NCBI GenBank assembly: GCA_013619125.1
Contig: JABXKS010000064.1
Span: 1 to 64,000, forward strand
Direction: 5' to 3'
Length of the DNA: 64,000 nt
Source: Clostridiales bacterium
GTDB taxonomy: Bacteria; Bacillota; Clostridia; Tissierellales; GPF-1
Position numbers and translations under genes: made by a program. The notes below the pieces were generated by a model. It was not told the origin of the DNA. It did no database searches and worked only from the letters and a program-made list of their open reading frames with translations. This document shows, piece by piece, positions 8,380-16,703 of the stretch. Position 1 is the first letter of the stretch. Every line of letters starts with the position of its first letter.

Positions 8380-10601
8380 GCCAACTCCTCCTTCGACAAT
8401 TGTGAATACGCAATCTCTTGATACGTCTCACAGGATCTCATCAATTCGTCATGGGTGCCAATGCCCACCATCAACCCGTCATCCAGCACAATGATTTGAT
8501 TCGCATTTTTGATTGTTGAAATTCTTTGGGCAACAATCAATAGTGTCGACTCCCCTGTTTTCTCTTTGAGCGCTTGACGCAAGTCTCGATCCGTTTGAAA
8601 ATCGAGGGCGGAAAAACTATCATCAAAGATATAAATTTCCGGTCGTTTCACCAATGCCCTGGCAATCGATAGCCGCTGTTTCTGCCCGCCTGATACGTTC
8701 GATCCGCCTTGTGAAATTCGTGTTTCCATTTTATCTTGACTCTCTTCCACAAATTCCGTTGCTTGGGCTATGCTAATCGCTTCTTTCATTTCCGCGTCCG
8801 TAGCATCCTCTTTGGCAAACTGCAAATTGCTTTTGATATCTCCACTAAATAGAGCTGCCTTCTGTGGAATATAACCAATATGGTTTCTTAATTCATGTTG
8901 GGTGACTTCTCGAATATCAATCCCGTCCAAAAGGACTTGACCTTCGCTTACATCATAGAGCCGTGGAATCAAATTCACCAAGGTGGTTTTCCCAGAACCC
9001 GTTGATCCAATAATTGCCGTTGTCTCTCCAGGTCTCGCTGTAAAACTTAGTTTCTTCAACATATTTTCCTCCGCTCCAGGATATCGGAACGAAACCTCTT
9101 TAAACTCAAGTCTGCCCTGAACCGGAGCAGCAAACGTTTTGGGTGCAACAGGATCTTTGATCTCTGCTTCGACATCGAGTACTTCAGCAATCCTGCCTGC
9201 GGCAACAGAAGCACGCGGAATCATGATAAACATCATGGACATCATTAAGAATGCCATAATGATCTGCATCGCATACTGCATAAAGGCCATCATATCTCCA
9301 ACTTGCATGTTCGCGGCTGCAATTTCTTTCGCCCCAACCCATACAATCAGAATCATAACCGCATTCATCACAAACATCATGACCGGCATCAAGAATACCA
9401 TCACGCGATTCACAAACAAGTTCGTCGCTGTCAAATCACGATTGGCTTGATCAAAACGATCTTCTTCAAACTTCTGCGTGTTAAATGCGCGAATAACCAT
9501 CATGCCCGTCAATGCTTCCCGCATCACCAGGTTCACTCGATCGACTTGTTTTTGAACGATCTTGAATTTTGGCATGGCAATGGAGAACACAATGGCAATC
9601 ATCAGGATGAGTACCCCGACGGCTAAGGCAATGATCCACGACATGGAGCTATTGCTGTTCATCGCTTTGATCACGCCGCCAATCCCTAGGATCGGCGCGT
9701 AAAACACCATACGGATCATAACGACCATCAAGTTCTGCACCTGCATAATATCATTCGTTGATCTCGTGATCAGAGACGCTGTAGAAAATTGATCGAATTC
9801 AGCGTTGGAAAAACGGCTGACCTTGTCAAAAATCCTTCTTCGCAAATCTCTTCCCAAACCTGCCGCTACCTTCGCGGCGATAAAACCAACCGCAATGGAT
9901 GCAATGGCACCAAGCAGCGTGATCCCTAGCATAATCAAACCTGTCATCAGAATATAGTTCTGACGAACCTTATCAACATCAAAACCCATCTCTTCGTATA
10001 GCCCGATTGTTGCATTGGCGCCTGCTTGAAGAATCATTGCATCGCCAAGAGCTACAAACTGCTCATTTGAGGCTTCCATCATCTGAAGCCTTTGTTCCGC
10101 TGGCAGTCTCCCCAACATCATAAAGATATCGGTGCCTGCAGGAATTGTCTGTCCATTGATTTCGAAATCCGAACCGTCAGCGGTAGCGATCGCTTGCTGA
10201 ATGCCTGTAATCGCCAAAAGCGCTTTAGAAACTTCCAGCTCTAATGCGCTAGTTTCCTCTTCCGACAGTAATCGAAGCTGATAGTACGCGTCCTCATTGT
10301 TATTCGGATACGCCTCCGCTAATGAATCATATGCCGAAGTGCCCGGTTCAACCCGTTCATAAGCGGATTCGATTAACGTCTTATTTTCTGTTGTTACAAA
10401 CAGCGCCATCTTTTCCAAGTCCGCTTGACGGATCACTTCAGGCAATGCATTCTCATTACCGCCCTGCTGAATGCCGATATTTACAATGTTCGACATATAA
10501 TCCGGCAATGCCAGATCTGCCATTGCTTGTCCATAGAGCAATGCGATCGCAACAACGATCCAAAGCGTAAATGGCTTTAAATACTTAAGTAATTTTGTCA
10601 T
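8376..10601 (-). CDS. ABC exporter half-transporter (degenerate-site subunit)
   Basis: Fused permease-ATPase of 741 residues, partner of the downstream 629-residue subunit. About 160 extra residues (roughly 30-205) sit between the first and second membrane helices and are predicted to be extracytoplasmic. The ATPase domain shows Walker A GSTGSGKTTLVN, signature VSGGQKQRLSIARA and Walker B IYIFDDSFSALD. Here the normally catalytic Glu after Walker B is Asp, a hallmark of the degenerate site in heterodimeric exporters. It is translated right after the MarR-type regulator (gap about 23 bp) and overlaps the next gene by 4 bp, so the three genes form one operon. Confidence 0.9.
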   Translation of the reverse strand: MTKLLKYLKPFTLWIVVAIALLYGQAMADLALPDYMSNIVNIGIQQGGNENALPEVIRQADLEKMALFVTTENKTLIESAYERVEPGTSAYDSLAEAYPNNNEDAYYQLRLLSEEETSALELEVSKALLAITGIQQAIATADGSDFEINGQTIPAGTDIFMMLGRLPAEQRLQMMEASNEQFVALGDAMILQAGANATIGLYEEMGFDVDKVRQNYILMTGLIMLGITLLGAIASIAVGFIAAKVAAGLGRDLRRRIFDKVSRFSNAEFDQFSTASLITRSTNDIMQVQNLMVVMIRMVFYAPILGIGGVIKAMNSNSSMSWIIALAVGVLILMIAIVFSIAMPKFKIVQKQVDRVNLVMREALTGMMVIRAFNTQKFEEDRFDQANRDLTATNLFVNRVMVFLMPVMMFVMNAVMILIVWVGAKEIAAANMQVGDMMAFMQYAMQIIMAFLMMSMMFIMIPRASVAAGRIAEVLDVEAEIKDPVAPKTFAAPVQGRLEFKEVSFRYPGAEENMLKKLSFTARPGETTAIIGSTGSGKTTLVNLIPRLYDVSEGQVLLDGIDIREVTQHELRNHIGYIPQKAALFSGDIKSNLQFAKEDATDAEMKEAISIAQATEFVEESQDKMETRISQGGSNVSGGQKQRLSIARALVKRPEIYIFDDSFSALDFQTDRDLRQALKEKTGESTLLIVAQRISTIKNANQIIVLDDGLMVGIGTHDELMRSCETYQEIAYSQLSKEELA

Positions 10602-10624
10602 CTAATTTCCTCTCTTCAGTCGGC

Positions 10625-11065
10625 TTATTCGTCGTACATATCATCGAGTTTCATGAAAATACGATGAATCGATTCAAAGTTGACGACTAAGGTTTCTACT
10701 TCGTCGTCTGTTAGTTTCTCCGTTGACACACGTACCTGTTCTTTCATCCGTTTGTAATGTTCTTCAAGAAACATTCTCCCTTGATCGGTCATATATATTC
10801 TAGTTACTCGCTTGTCTTTCTCGCTTTTTTCCTTCCTCACCCATTGTTTGTCCACCAACTCGTGGACCAACTTTGTTAGATTTGGCTTTGAAATACATAG
10901 CTTTTCTCCATATGTATTCATTGGCAATCCATCGGCCATCATCAAATTGTTTAATAGAAGAAATTCCGTTCGCTTCAGTTCACTGGATTTATACTTCTTT
11001 AATAGCTTTCGATGAAAGAGGGGGATCATACCCAGTATTTGGCCCGCCAATTTGTCTCTACTCAT
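10625..11065 (-). CDS. MarR-family transcriptional regulator
   Basis: Winged-helix repressor, 146 residues, first gene of the exporter operon and probably its autorepressor. The centre has the MarR wing and recognition-helix pattern (KLCISKPNLTKLVHELVDKQW then RKEKSEKDKRVTRIYMTDQG). ATG 11065 is chosen because GGAG lies nine bases upstream; the ATG nine bases further upstream directly abuts the GGAG. A near-perfect 30-bp inverted repeat at 11131-11160, just downstream of a promoter at 11166-11194, is the likely operator. The ligand is unknown. Confidence 0.88.
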   Translation of the reverse strand: MSRDKLAGQILGMIPLFHRKLLKKYKSSELKRTEFLLLNNLMMADGLPMNTYGEKLCISKPNLTKLVHELVDKQWVRKEKSEKDKRVTRIYMTDQGRMFLEEHYKRMKEQVRVSTEKLTDDEVETLVVNFESIHRIFMKLDDMYDE

Positions 11066-11130
11066 CAATCTCATCTCCTTTCATTTCGGATGATAGATGT
11101 CTCTATAATCAAGAAACTTAATCTTCAAAT

Positions 11131-11160
11131 AGTTATATTTTATAGTTATAAAACATAACT
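11131..11160. promoter_or_regulatory. Probable MarR operator
   Basis: AGTTATATTTTATA and its inverted copy TATAAAACATAACT form a 30-bp AT-rich palindrome. It lies over or just downstream of the predicted transcription start of the marR-exporter operon, which is where an autorepressor would bind. Confidence 0.7.
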
Positions 11161-11165
11161 AATTT

Positions 11166-11194
11166 AGTTTAATCCCCTTTCTTACTTTTGTCAA
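11166..11194 (-). promoter_or_regulatory. Promoter of the marR-ABC exporter operon
   Basis: A perfect -35 TTGACA (11189-11194) and -10 TAAACT (11166-11171) are separated by 17 bp on the minus strand. Confidence 0.75.
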
Positions 11195-11202
11195 TTTATT
11201 TC

Positions 11203-11233
11203 CACAAAAAATAGGAGATCTGTTAAGACCTCC
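11203..11233 (-). terminator. Terminator of the ABC-2 transporter operon
   Basis: A 7-bp stem (GGAGATC 11214-11220 with GACCTCC 11227-11233, one wobble pair) is followed on the minus strand by ATTTTTTG. It lies between the ABC-2 operon and the marR promoter. Confidence 0.75.
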
Positions 11234-11247
11234 CATTACCCATTCTA

Positions 11248-11955
11248 TTAATTCACTTTGAATTTCCCAATTTGTAAAACGACGACCAACCAAAACATAC
11301 AACTGATCAACCCGAACATATACCCGGTCAATCGGTTTGGATCCAGTACGACCTGCGCAATCCAATAGGTTGGAAATCCCAACGACATCGTCTTGATGAA
11401 ATCCCCCTTCAGCAAATCGGCAAAAGCGAAGATTACAATGAGATTCAATCCTTTCGCATAGGTCAGTCCCTTGATCTTGTCGGTGGCTACCGAGAAGAAA
11501 ACCAGCCCAACAGCAATCGCCAAGAGGGAGAGGATTGCGATTGTCAACATCAGTGTTGGCAGCGTGAAGATATAATACCCCATGATCATATAACTGAGTA
11601 ACGCATGCAAAATAGTTGCTCCTACGGCAAACACGAGCCTGTTCGCGATATAGCCTTGCTTTGCCAATGGCGTCACACTCATCAGTTCAATGATTTTTGC
11701 ATCCTTGTCTTCCATCATCATAAATCCCATCACAATCCCGATCATCATCGGGCAGAAGATCAAGGCTAATGCCAAAGAATAGGGCAGGTACGGGGTGAAG
11801 CGTAGATTGAAGTACTGAAAGATCCTCGGCATCAGAAATAATGTTAGCAGTCTGAATATGATGGAAATCAGCACTGGACAAAGAAAGAGGATCATCATGA
11901 TCGGTTCTCGGGCGATTTGTTTCCAATCATTTTTGAGATGGATCAATTTGACCAT
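11248..11955 (-). CDS. ABC-2 type transporter permease subunit
   Basis: Membrane protein of 235 residues with about six hydrophobic helices; after the first helix comes a loop with MMEDKDAKIIELMSVTPL, a segment typical of ABC-2 permeases of the fluoroquinolone/antibiotic export type. It is the last of three genes (ATPase, permease, permease), so the exporter probably has two different permease subunits. The start at 11955 has GGAGG five bases upstream and overlaps the end of the preceding gene by 29 bp, which indicates translational coupling. The substrate is unknown. Confidence 0.8.
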   Translation of the reverse strand: MVKLIHLKNDWKQIAREPIMMILFLCPVLISIIFRLLTLFLMPRIFQYFNLRFTPYLPYSLALALIFCPMMIGIVMGFMMMEDKDAKIIELMSVTPLAKQGYIANRLVFAVGATILHALLSYMIMGYYIFTLPTLMLTIAILSLLAIAVGLVFFSVATDKIKGLTYAKGLNLIVIFAFADLLKGDFIKTMSLGFPTYWIAQVVLDPNRLTGYMFGLISCMFWLVVVLQIGKFKVN

Positions 11956-12667
11956 GTTGTCCTCCATAAACGATTCGCTCCTCAAACTGCTTCGTGGTGT
12001 AGATCAATAAGCCGCCATTGAGAAGGGCCATATAAATCATTTGAAAAGCTATCATCCCAATCGAATTAAAGTGGTATGCCCCATAGACCAATCGCAAACA
12101 TGCCACGATTGGAAAGAGGTTCAACACCGCTGCATCCCAAAACGGAATCAAGAGGAACGCTGGTGCCATCAATGCCAACATCCACGGCACCATTCTCAGA
12201 AAGAATTCATTGATTGTCCGGGATCTGCAAGCAATGAGAATGCCAATCTGCGTAAAAAAGAAGGATGTGAGGAGAATCCCCATAAGCAAATATATATAAT
12301 TCACGCTCTCTGAATAGGTCAACCGTGAAATCAACAACCCCGCCAAGACTGCAATGATCGATAGCGAAGCTACCTTGCTGATCACATACTCTATCGACTT
12401 TAAAGGCGTCACCACAATAGATTGCAAAATCCCCTGCTCCTTTTCCAAAAGCAGCATGCCACCGATAAAGAAGAGACCCAATACGGATGGATCCGAGAAG
12501 ATCACCAGGGGCACTGCAATATGACGAACATTTTCTGGGATCTGTGTCAGCACCAAAAGATAGAGAAAACTGATGATGAGATAGATGATGAAAAAGCCCT
12601 GCTTTCGTTCGAACTTGAGATCCGCAATCAACGCGTTTTTGATTCGCTTCATCGATTCCTTAATCAT
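11927..12667 (-). CDS. ABC-2 type transporter permease subunit
   Basis: A 246-residue membrane protein with about six helices. The segment LLEKEQGILQSIVVTPLKSIEYVISK has the pattern seen in ABC-2 permeases between helices two and three, and matches the equivalent segment of the next gene. The two permeases share this design and look like ancient paralogues. It starts with ATGA overlapping the stop codon of the ATPase gene, with GGGGAGG eight bases upstream. Confidence 0.8.
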   Translation of the reverse strand: MIKESMKRIKNALIADLKFERKQGFFIIYLIISFLYLLVLTQIPENVRHIAVPLVIFSDPSVLGLFFIGGMLLLEKEQGILQSIVVTPLKSIEYVISKVASLSIIAVLAGLLISRLTYSESVNYIYLLMGILLTSFFFTQIGILIACRSRTINEFFLRMVPWMLALMAPAFLLIPFWDAAVLNLFPIVACLRLVYGAYHFNSIGMIAFQMIYMALLNGGLLIYTTKQFEERIVYGGQHGQIDPSQK

Positions 12668-13518
12668 AGAAGCGACCTCCCCGTAAGCTGGATAAAGACA
12701 TCCTCGAGTGTCGCTTCCTGGCTGTGAATGGTGAGAATGTCACAGGTATCGACAATGCGATGAAATTCCAGATTGCCGCTCATCTCGGTTAAAGACAGCG
12801 TCATTGTTTCTTCCTTGCCCGCTTCGATATACGAAACCTTGACCATGGGATTTCCATACGTAACCATCAGGTTTTTGGGGCTGTCAATGACGGAGAGCAC
12901 TCCGTCATTGATAAATCCAACGCGGTCGCAGAGTTGCTCCGCCACCGTCATATTATGCGTCGTCAAGAAGATGGTTTTCCCTTCCCCTTTCAATTCCAAG
13001 ATCTTGTCCTTGATGATCTTGGCATTCACCGGATCAAGACCGGTTGTCGGTTCATCTAGAAAAATCAGATCCGGATTATGAAGAATGGAGCGGACAAAGT
13101 TCAAGCGCATCTTCATGCCCTTGGAGAATCCCTCCACCTTCTTGTCTTTGTCCTTAAGCAAGCCCACATGATCCAACAATTCTTCAATATTCTGTTCTTG
13201 ATTTCGGTAATAGGAACCGATCAACTTCAAGTTTTCACTGGCAGACAGCTTGGTATAAAGATTCGGGAAATCAAAGGCAACGCCAATCCGTTCATAAAAG
13301 TCCTTCTTCCATTCTCTCCGTTCTTTGCCAAGAATTTTGACTTTTCCGGAATATCCGCGCAGCAATCCGATGATAATCCGTTGCGTCGTCGTCTTTCCAG
13401 CTCCGCTTGGACCCAAGAATCCAAACACTTCCCCCTTTTCGATATGAAAATCAAGACCGCTTAGCACCTCTTTTTGACCATTATGATAGGTGAAATCCAA
13501 CTTTTCTACAAGAATCAT
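12664..13518 (-). CDS. ABC-2 type transporter ATP-binding protein
   Basis: ATPase of 284 residues that energises the two downstream permeases. Walker A is GPSGAGKTTTQR, the signature is EGFSKGMKMRLNFVRS (a variant of LSGGQ), Walker B is DLIFLDEPTTGLD and the switch His lies in FLTTHNM. The C-terminal ~70 residues form the extra domain usual for drug-export ATPases of this family. ATG 13518 has AAAGGAG eight bases upstream. It follows the TetR-family gene after about 70 bp, with a terminator-like hairpin between them, so it is either partly co-transcribed or has a promoter I did not find. Confidence 0.88.
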   Translation of the reverse strand: MILVEKLDFTYHNGQKEVLSGLDFHIEKGEVFGFLGPSGAGKTTTQRIIIGLLRGYSGKVKILGKERREWKKDFYERIGVAFDFPNLYTKLSASENLKLIGSYYRNQEQNIEELLDHVGLLKDKDKKVEGFSKGMKMRLNFVRSILHNPDLIFLDEPTTGLDPVNAKIIKDKILELKGEGKTIFLTTHNMTVAEQLCDRVGFINDGVLSVIDSPKNLMVTYGNPMVKVSYIEAGKEETMTLSLTEMSGNLEFHRIVDTCDILTIHSQEATLEDVFIQLTGRSLL

Positions 13519-13561
13519 CACTATACTCCTTTCAATAAAAATCATTCGATCTTTTTTAAAT

Positions 13562-13589
13562 GAAATAAAAAGTGCTCATTCATGAACAC
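13562..13589 (-). terminator. Terminator or attenuator after the TetR gene
   Basis: Stem GTGCTCAT (13572-13579) with ATGAACAC (13582-13589) and a following T-rich run on the minus strand. It abuts the stop codon of the TetR gene and lies just before the ABC-2 operon, so it may limit read-through. Confidence 0.6.
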
Positions 13590-14192
13590 CTAAAACGCTT
13601 TCAATATCCCCATGATGCCAATGGCAAAAAACAAAATCTCCTCAATAATCAGCTGCTGGCGCACCTCATCGTCTTCATTATTCTTCACAATCATCACCAA
13701 TCCAAAAATCAATTGCTCCGCCATCACCTTCGCCATCTGCGGGTTGGGATATCTCGGATTGAATTCCTCGATATGCGCCATAAAATGCTCTTCCATCACT
13801 GCAAGCAAATCCTCTTTGGCATGGGCAAACCTGGTGCCTTCGCTGCCTTCAATCAAGATGACGAAAGGAGTTGTAAAGGCTGGCATAACAGGAGTAATCA
13901 GCGTTTTCAGTTCTCGCCGCCAAACCTCGATATCCTTAAGATCCCACAGCTCATCATTGCTCTCCCATTGATGATGATTCTTAATCAACTGCACCATCCC
14001 GGTATAAGCGCCCTCAACAATGCTAGCAAATAACGCTTCTTTGTTTTCATAATAGTTATAGAAATTCCCCAGTGTCGTACCTGCCGTTTTAACAATCTGT
14101 CGCAAAGAGGCTTTTTCAAATCCCTTCTCCTGAAATTCATTTTTGGCCGATTGGAAAATTGCTTGTTGGACTGCTTCTTTTTTCATTTGCAT
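13590..14192 (-). CDS. TetR-family transcriptional regulator
   Basis: A 200-residue repressor-like protein. The N-terminal helix-turn-helix is clear: KASLRQIVKTAGTTLGNFYN followed by YYENKEALFASIV. The C-terminal ligand domain is not informative. It probably regulates the adjacent ABC-2 exporter genes. GGGTGA precedes ATG 14192 and a strong promoter (TTGACA-17-TAAGAT) lies at 14218-14246. The TetR protein at 35351 has a similar layout, with the same G-N-L/F-Y-x-Y recognition region. Confidence 0.85.
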   Translation of the reverse strand: MQMKKEAVQQAIFQSAKNEFQEKGFEKASLRQIVKTAGTTLGNFYNYYENKEALFASIVEGAYTGMVQLIKNHHQWESNDELWDLKDIEVWRRELKTLITPVMPAFTTPFVILIEGSEGTRFAHAKEDLLAVMEEHFMAHIEEFNPRYPNPQMAKVMAEQLIFGLVMIVKNNEDDEVRQQLIIEEILFFAIGIMGILKAF

Positions 14193-14217
14193 AAAAGATC
14201 ACCCGTCCTTTTTTAAT

Positions 14218-14246
14218 ATCTTAACGCGTTTCAGTTTCTTTGTCAA
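14218..14246 (-). promoter_or_regulatory. Promoter of the TetR gene
   Basis: TTGACA (14241-14246) and TAAGAT (14218-14223) with a 17-bp spacer on the minus strand, about 25 bp before the start codon. Confidence 0.75.
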
Positions 14247-14282
14247 CTCACTCGCCGTTTGATCCGAACTTTCTTTCACAGA

Positions 14283-14327
14283 AAAAAGAAGAGCAAACCA
14301 TCACCACCCATTGGTGATGGTTTGCTC
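14283..14327 (-). terminator. Strong terminator of the XRE/S24-like gene
   Basis: A perfect 16-bp stem (14291-14306 with 14312-14327, loop of five) is followed on the minus strand by TTCTTTTTTC. Confidence 0.9.
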
Positions 14328-14336
14328 TTTCCGGTT

Positions 14337-15014
14337 TTATAAGCTAAATTCAACCTTGATGCATCGGCCAATCACTTTGATCTCTGCCATCGCAACCAAT
14401 TCTGATGATGTATCAATTTGATTTTTAAAGAGTCGCGCTTGATTATTTTCCTTACGAATTTTTCGAATGACGCGTTGCTTGTCAATCTCGATCAAGTAAA
14501 TATTATTGTTTTGAATCTCTTTTGTCTTGAGGACCATAACAATATCACCCTTCTTGATGCGAAGTGCCTCTGCTTCCTGGTTGGATGCTTTCACAAATAG
14601 TATCTTCTCCGGATGATAACCTTCCACTTTTTTACCCAAAATCGGCAGTTCTTTATAGCCCACTACCTTGTTGTTCCTGCACTCGTGAATCGGGAATTTT
14701 TCAATAACACCTGCCAAGGCATTCGCCCATTGTTCGTTTGGCTCTACCGTAAAACCGGCGGGTTTTACAGGCCTTGAAACACGAGCTGGCCGTTGCGGTT
14801 CTTCTTCCTCTTTTTTCCCCGTCACATTAATAAATACAATTTCTTCCCCTAAGACACCCAATATTTTATCGGCGGTTGCCTCATTGATAATCTTCTTCCC
14901 AGTTTCAACTTGCATGATATAGCTCGCAGCCAATCCGCATTTCTTTGCCAGTTGCTTCTCTGATAAGCCTGCTTTTCGTCTCGCTTGTTGGATCTTTTCA
15001 GCTATTCTATTCAT
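14337..15014 (-). CDS. XRE-type regulator with S24/LexA-like C-terminal domain
   Basis: DNA-binding regulator of 225 residues. Residues 1-55 form an XRE helix-turn-helix (EKQLAKKCGLAASYIMQVET). A charged, Pro-rich linker follows, then a C-terminal half that resembles the beta-rich S24/LexA fold (LFVKASNQEAEALRIKKGDIV). The usual self-cleavage Ser-Met motif (GDSM) is replaced by KASN, so autoproteolysis looks unlikely; the domain may bind a ligand or dimerise. ATG 15014 is preceded by GAGGTG. It stands alone with a strong terminator, so its targets cannot be read from context. Confidence 0.75.
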   Translation of the reverse strand: MNRIAEKIQQARRKAGLSEKQLAKKCGLAASYIMQVETGKKIINEATADKILGVLGEEIVFINVTGKKEEEEPQRPARVSRPVKPAGFTVEPNEQWANALAGVIEKFPIHECRNNKVVGYKELPILGKKVEGYHPEKILFVKASNQEAEALRIKKGDIVMVLKTKEIQNNNIYLIEIDKQRVIRKIRKENNQARLFKNQIDTSSELVAMAEIKVIGRCIKVEFSL

Positions 15015-15097
15015 TTTCTTCACCTCGTATTATTCTTCTCTTATTTTACCATTTTATCATTCAATAATAAAACATGCACGATTTCTCGTGCATGTCT

Positions 15098-15880
15098 TTA
15101 CAGATTTGATTGAAATTCGTGTTTCGGATTCCGCTTCGACCACCAGAAGATCACTCCAATGCTCACACCAATTTCCAGAATAATGGTGAGAATCGTGCTA
15201 ATATCTTGATCCAACATAAACACGCCATTAAAACTGTTGGTGCTAGCATGAAAAAGAATACAAAGAAAAACGCTGCCGGTCACTTTTCGAATCGCAGCTA
15301 GTACAAAGGAAAAGCCAAAGACACTCACGGCAAACATGGAAAAGCCAATGGTCGATTGATAGGTGCCAATTATTGCCCATAGCGGCAAATGCCAAACGGC
15401 CCAAATCAACGCTACCATAATCGTGGCAGGCACAAAGGGGATTCTCTTTTCGAGCTCCGGTTGAAGGATCCCCCTCCAGCCAATCTCCTCAAGTCCACCG
15501 CCAATAATGTTTACAGGGATATACGCCAACCCCATATAGAGGGCCACGGTTTGATTGGATGCCCCCATAGCAAGAGGAATCAGAAAATGAAGCACCAAAA
15601 AACCAAAAATCATCGCATAGTGTTTTGCATCCGTTTTGAACTGGAAATATTTTTTCATAAACGACTTAAAACCGTCAATCTCGCCCCATCGCTTCAACAA
15701 GAAATACGAAGCAATGGGCGGCCCATTCCCACCAATCAAAAACAAAATCATGGCAAGGGGTGTGCCGTATTGCAAGGTTCCAAACCGATTGGCAATCACC
15801 ACCGTTCCCCAGCAGATCCACGTAATCGCAAAGGTCCAGAGCAAAAACTGAGCAACTCTTGATTTGGGTTCCGTTTTCAT
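15098..15880 (-). CDS. CPBP-family intramembrane metalloprotease
   Basis: Membrane protein of 260 residues of the CAAX-protease/bacteriocin-processing (CPBP, Abi) family. The three family motifs are present: EEIGWRG, the His of WAVWHLPLW, and HASTNSF near the C-terminus. These residues form the predicted active site inside the membrane. About seven hydrophobic helices are visible. The start has AAGGAGAG five bases upstream. It lies 13 bp after the TetR-family gene and is probably co-transcribed with and controlled by it. The protease substrate is unknown. Confidence 0.85.
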   Translation of the reverse strand: MKTEPKSRVAQFLLWTFAITWICWGTVVIANRFGTLQYGTPLAMILFLIGGNGPPIASYFLLKRWGEIDGFKSFMKKYFQFKTDAKHYAMIFGFLVLHFLIPLAMGASNQTVALYMGLAYIPVNIIGGGLEEIGWRGILQPELEKRIPFVPATIMVALIWAVWHLPLWAIIGTYQSTIGFSMFAVSVFGFSFVLAAIRKVTGSVFLCILFHASTNSFNGVFMLDQDISTILTIILEIGVSIGVIFWWSKRNPKHEFQSNL

Positions 15881-15893
15881 TTTGACTCTCCTT

Positions 15894-16559
15894 TTATTTG
15901 GCTTTTTTTTCTTCAACACCCAACATGTATAAAACCGTTCTCCCTAAAAGCTTCATACTTTTCTCTTCATCTACCTCGCCTGTTCCTGCCTGGTAACATC
16001 TAATCAGCACCACTTTATGCAACAATCCATCAATATAGGTGCCAACATACGCTACAATTTCCTCCAGCGGAACGATCGGTTCAAATTCCCCGGTCTCTAT
16101 TCCCTGTAGTATCTGCTGAAACAGGCATTGAAGCAAATATTGCCCAGCCACCTGCTCCGTCAAGTTTTCCACAATGCTTGCCGACTTTTCGGGATGATTC
16201 GCGACCATCACCGTTAACTCAAACTGAATTTTGCCGACAGTGTTCACATGTGCTTGAATATACTTCCCCAAGAATACAAGCAGCTCTTCTATGGCATTTT
16301 TTGAACATCTTGTCTTTGCCAAAATCTGATCAATTTTCTGAACCAACTCATTTTGAGTGGTGACTTGATTCACCATGGCGACGATCACCTGATCCACATT
16401 GTCATAATATTTATAAATACCACCACGGCTCAATCCCGCCTCGGTGATCACATCCAGCATAGTCATCTCATATAGTGGCTTTCGCTGAAAGACACGGAAT
16501 GCCGCATCGCGAATTTCTTCCTTTTTCTTTTCAATATATCTCTCACTTACCTTTGGCAT
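15894..16559 (-). CDS. TetR-family transcriptional regulator
   Basis: A 221-residue repressor-like protein with an N-terminal helix-turn-helix (TMLDVITEAGLSRGGIYKYY). It sits upstream of and apparently in operon with the CPBP protease. The start at 16559 is preceded by AGAGGTGAG. A perfect 26-bp palindrome at 16575-16600, between the promoter and the start codon, is the probable autoregulatory operator. The effector is unknown. Confidence 0.88.
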   Translation of the reverse strand: MPKVSERYIEKKKEEIRDAAFRVFQRKPLYEMTMLDVITEAGLSRGGIYKYYDNVDQVIVAMVNQVTTQNELVQKIDQILAKTRCSKNAIEELLVFLGKYIQAHVNTVGKIQFELTVMVANHPEKSASIVENLTEQVAGQYLLQCLFQQILQGIETGEFEPIVPLEEIVAYVGTYIDGLLHKVVLIRCYQAGTGEVDEEKSMKLLGRTVLYMLGVEEKKAK

Positions 16560-16574
16560 ATGCTCACCTCTTTT

Positions 16575-16600
16575 TATAAATGAGACTAGTCTCATTTATA
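16575..16600. promoter_or_regulatory. Perfect palindromic TetR operator
   Basis: TATAAATGAGACT and its exact inverted copy form a 26-bp perfect palindrome. It lies just downstream of the predicted transcription start of the TetR-CPBP unit and 15 bp before the start codon. Confidence 0.8.
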
Positions 16601-16608
16601 TTAATTTC

Positions 16609-16637
16609 ATCATATCGTAAAATAGGTAAGATGCCAA
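16609..16637 (-). promoter_or_regulatory. Promoter of the TetR-CPBP protease unit
   Basis: TTGGCA (16632-16637) and TATGAT (16609-16614) with a 17-bp spacer on the minus strand. Confidence 0.75.
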
Positions 16638-16650
16638 GCTTTTTTTACAC

Positions 16651-16692
16651 AAAAAAACCGAGAGCCTCGGGGGAGAAAATCCGCTGCTCTCG
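16651..16692 (-). terminator. Terminator of the xylFGH operon
   Basis: Stem CGAGAGC (16659-16665) with GCTCTCG (16686-16692), followed on the minus strand by GGTTTTTTTG, directly after the stop of the permease gene. Confidence 0.85.
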
Positions 16693-16703
16693 ATCCTTCG
16701 TTG

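Noticed and set aside
14337-15014. Prophage repressor
   Set aside because: The XRE/S24-like layout is phage-like, but no phage structural, integrase or replication gene is nearby.
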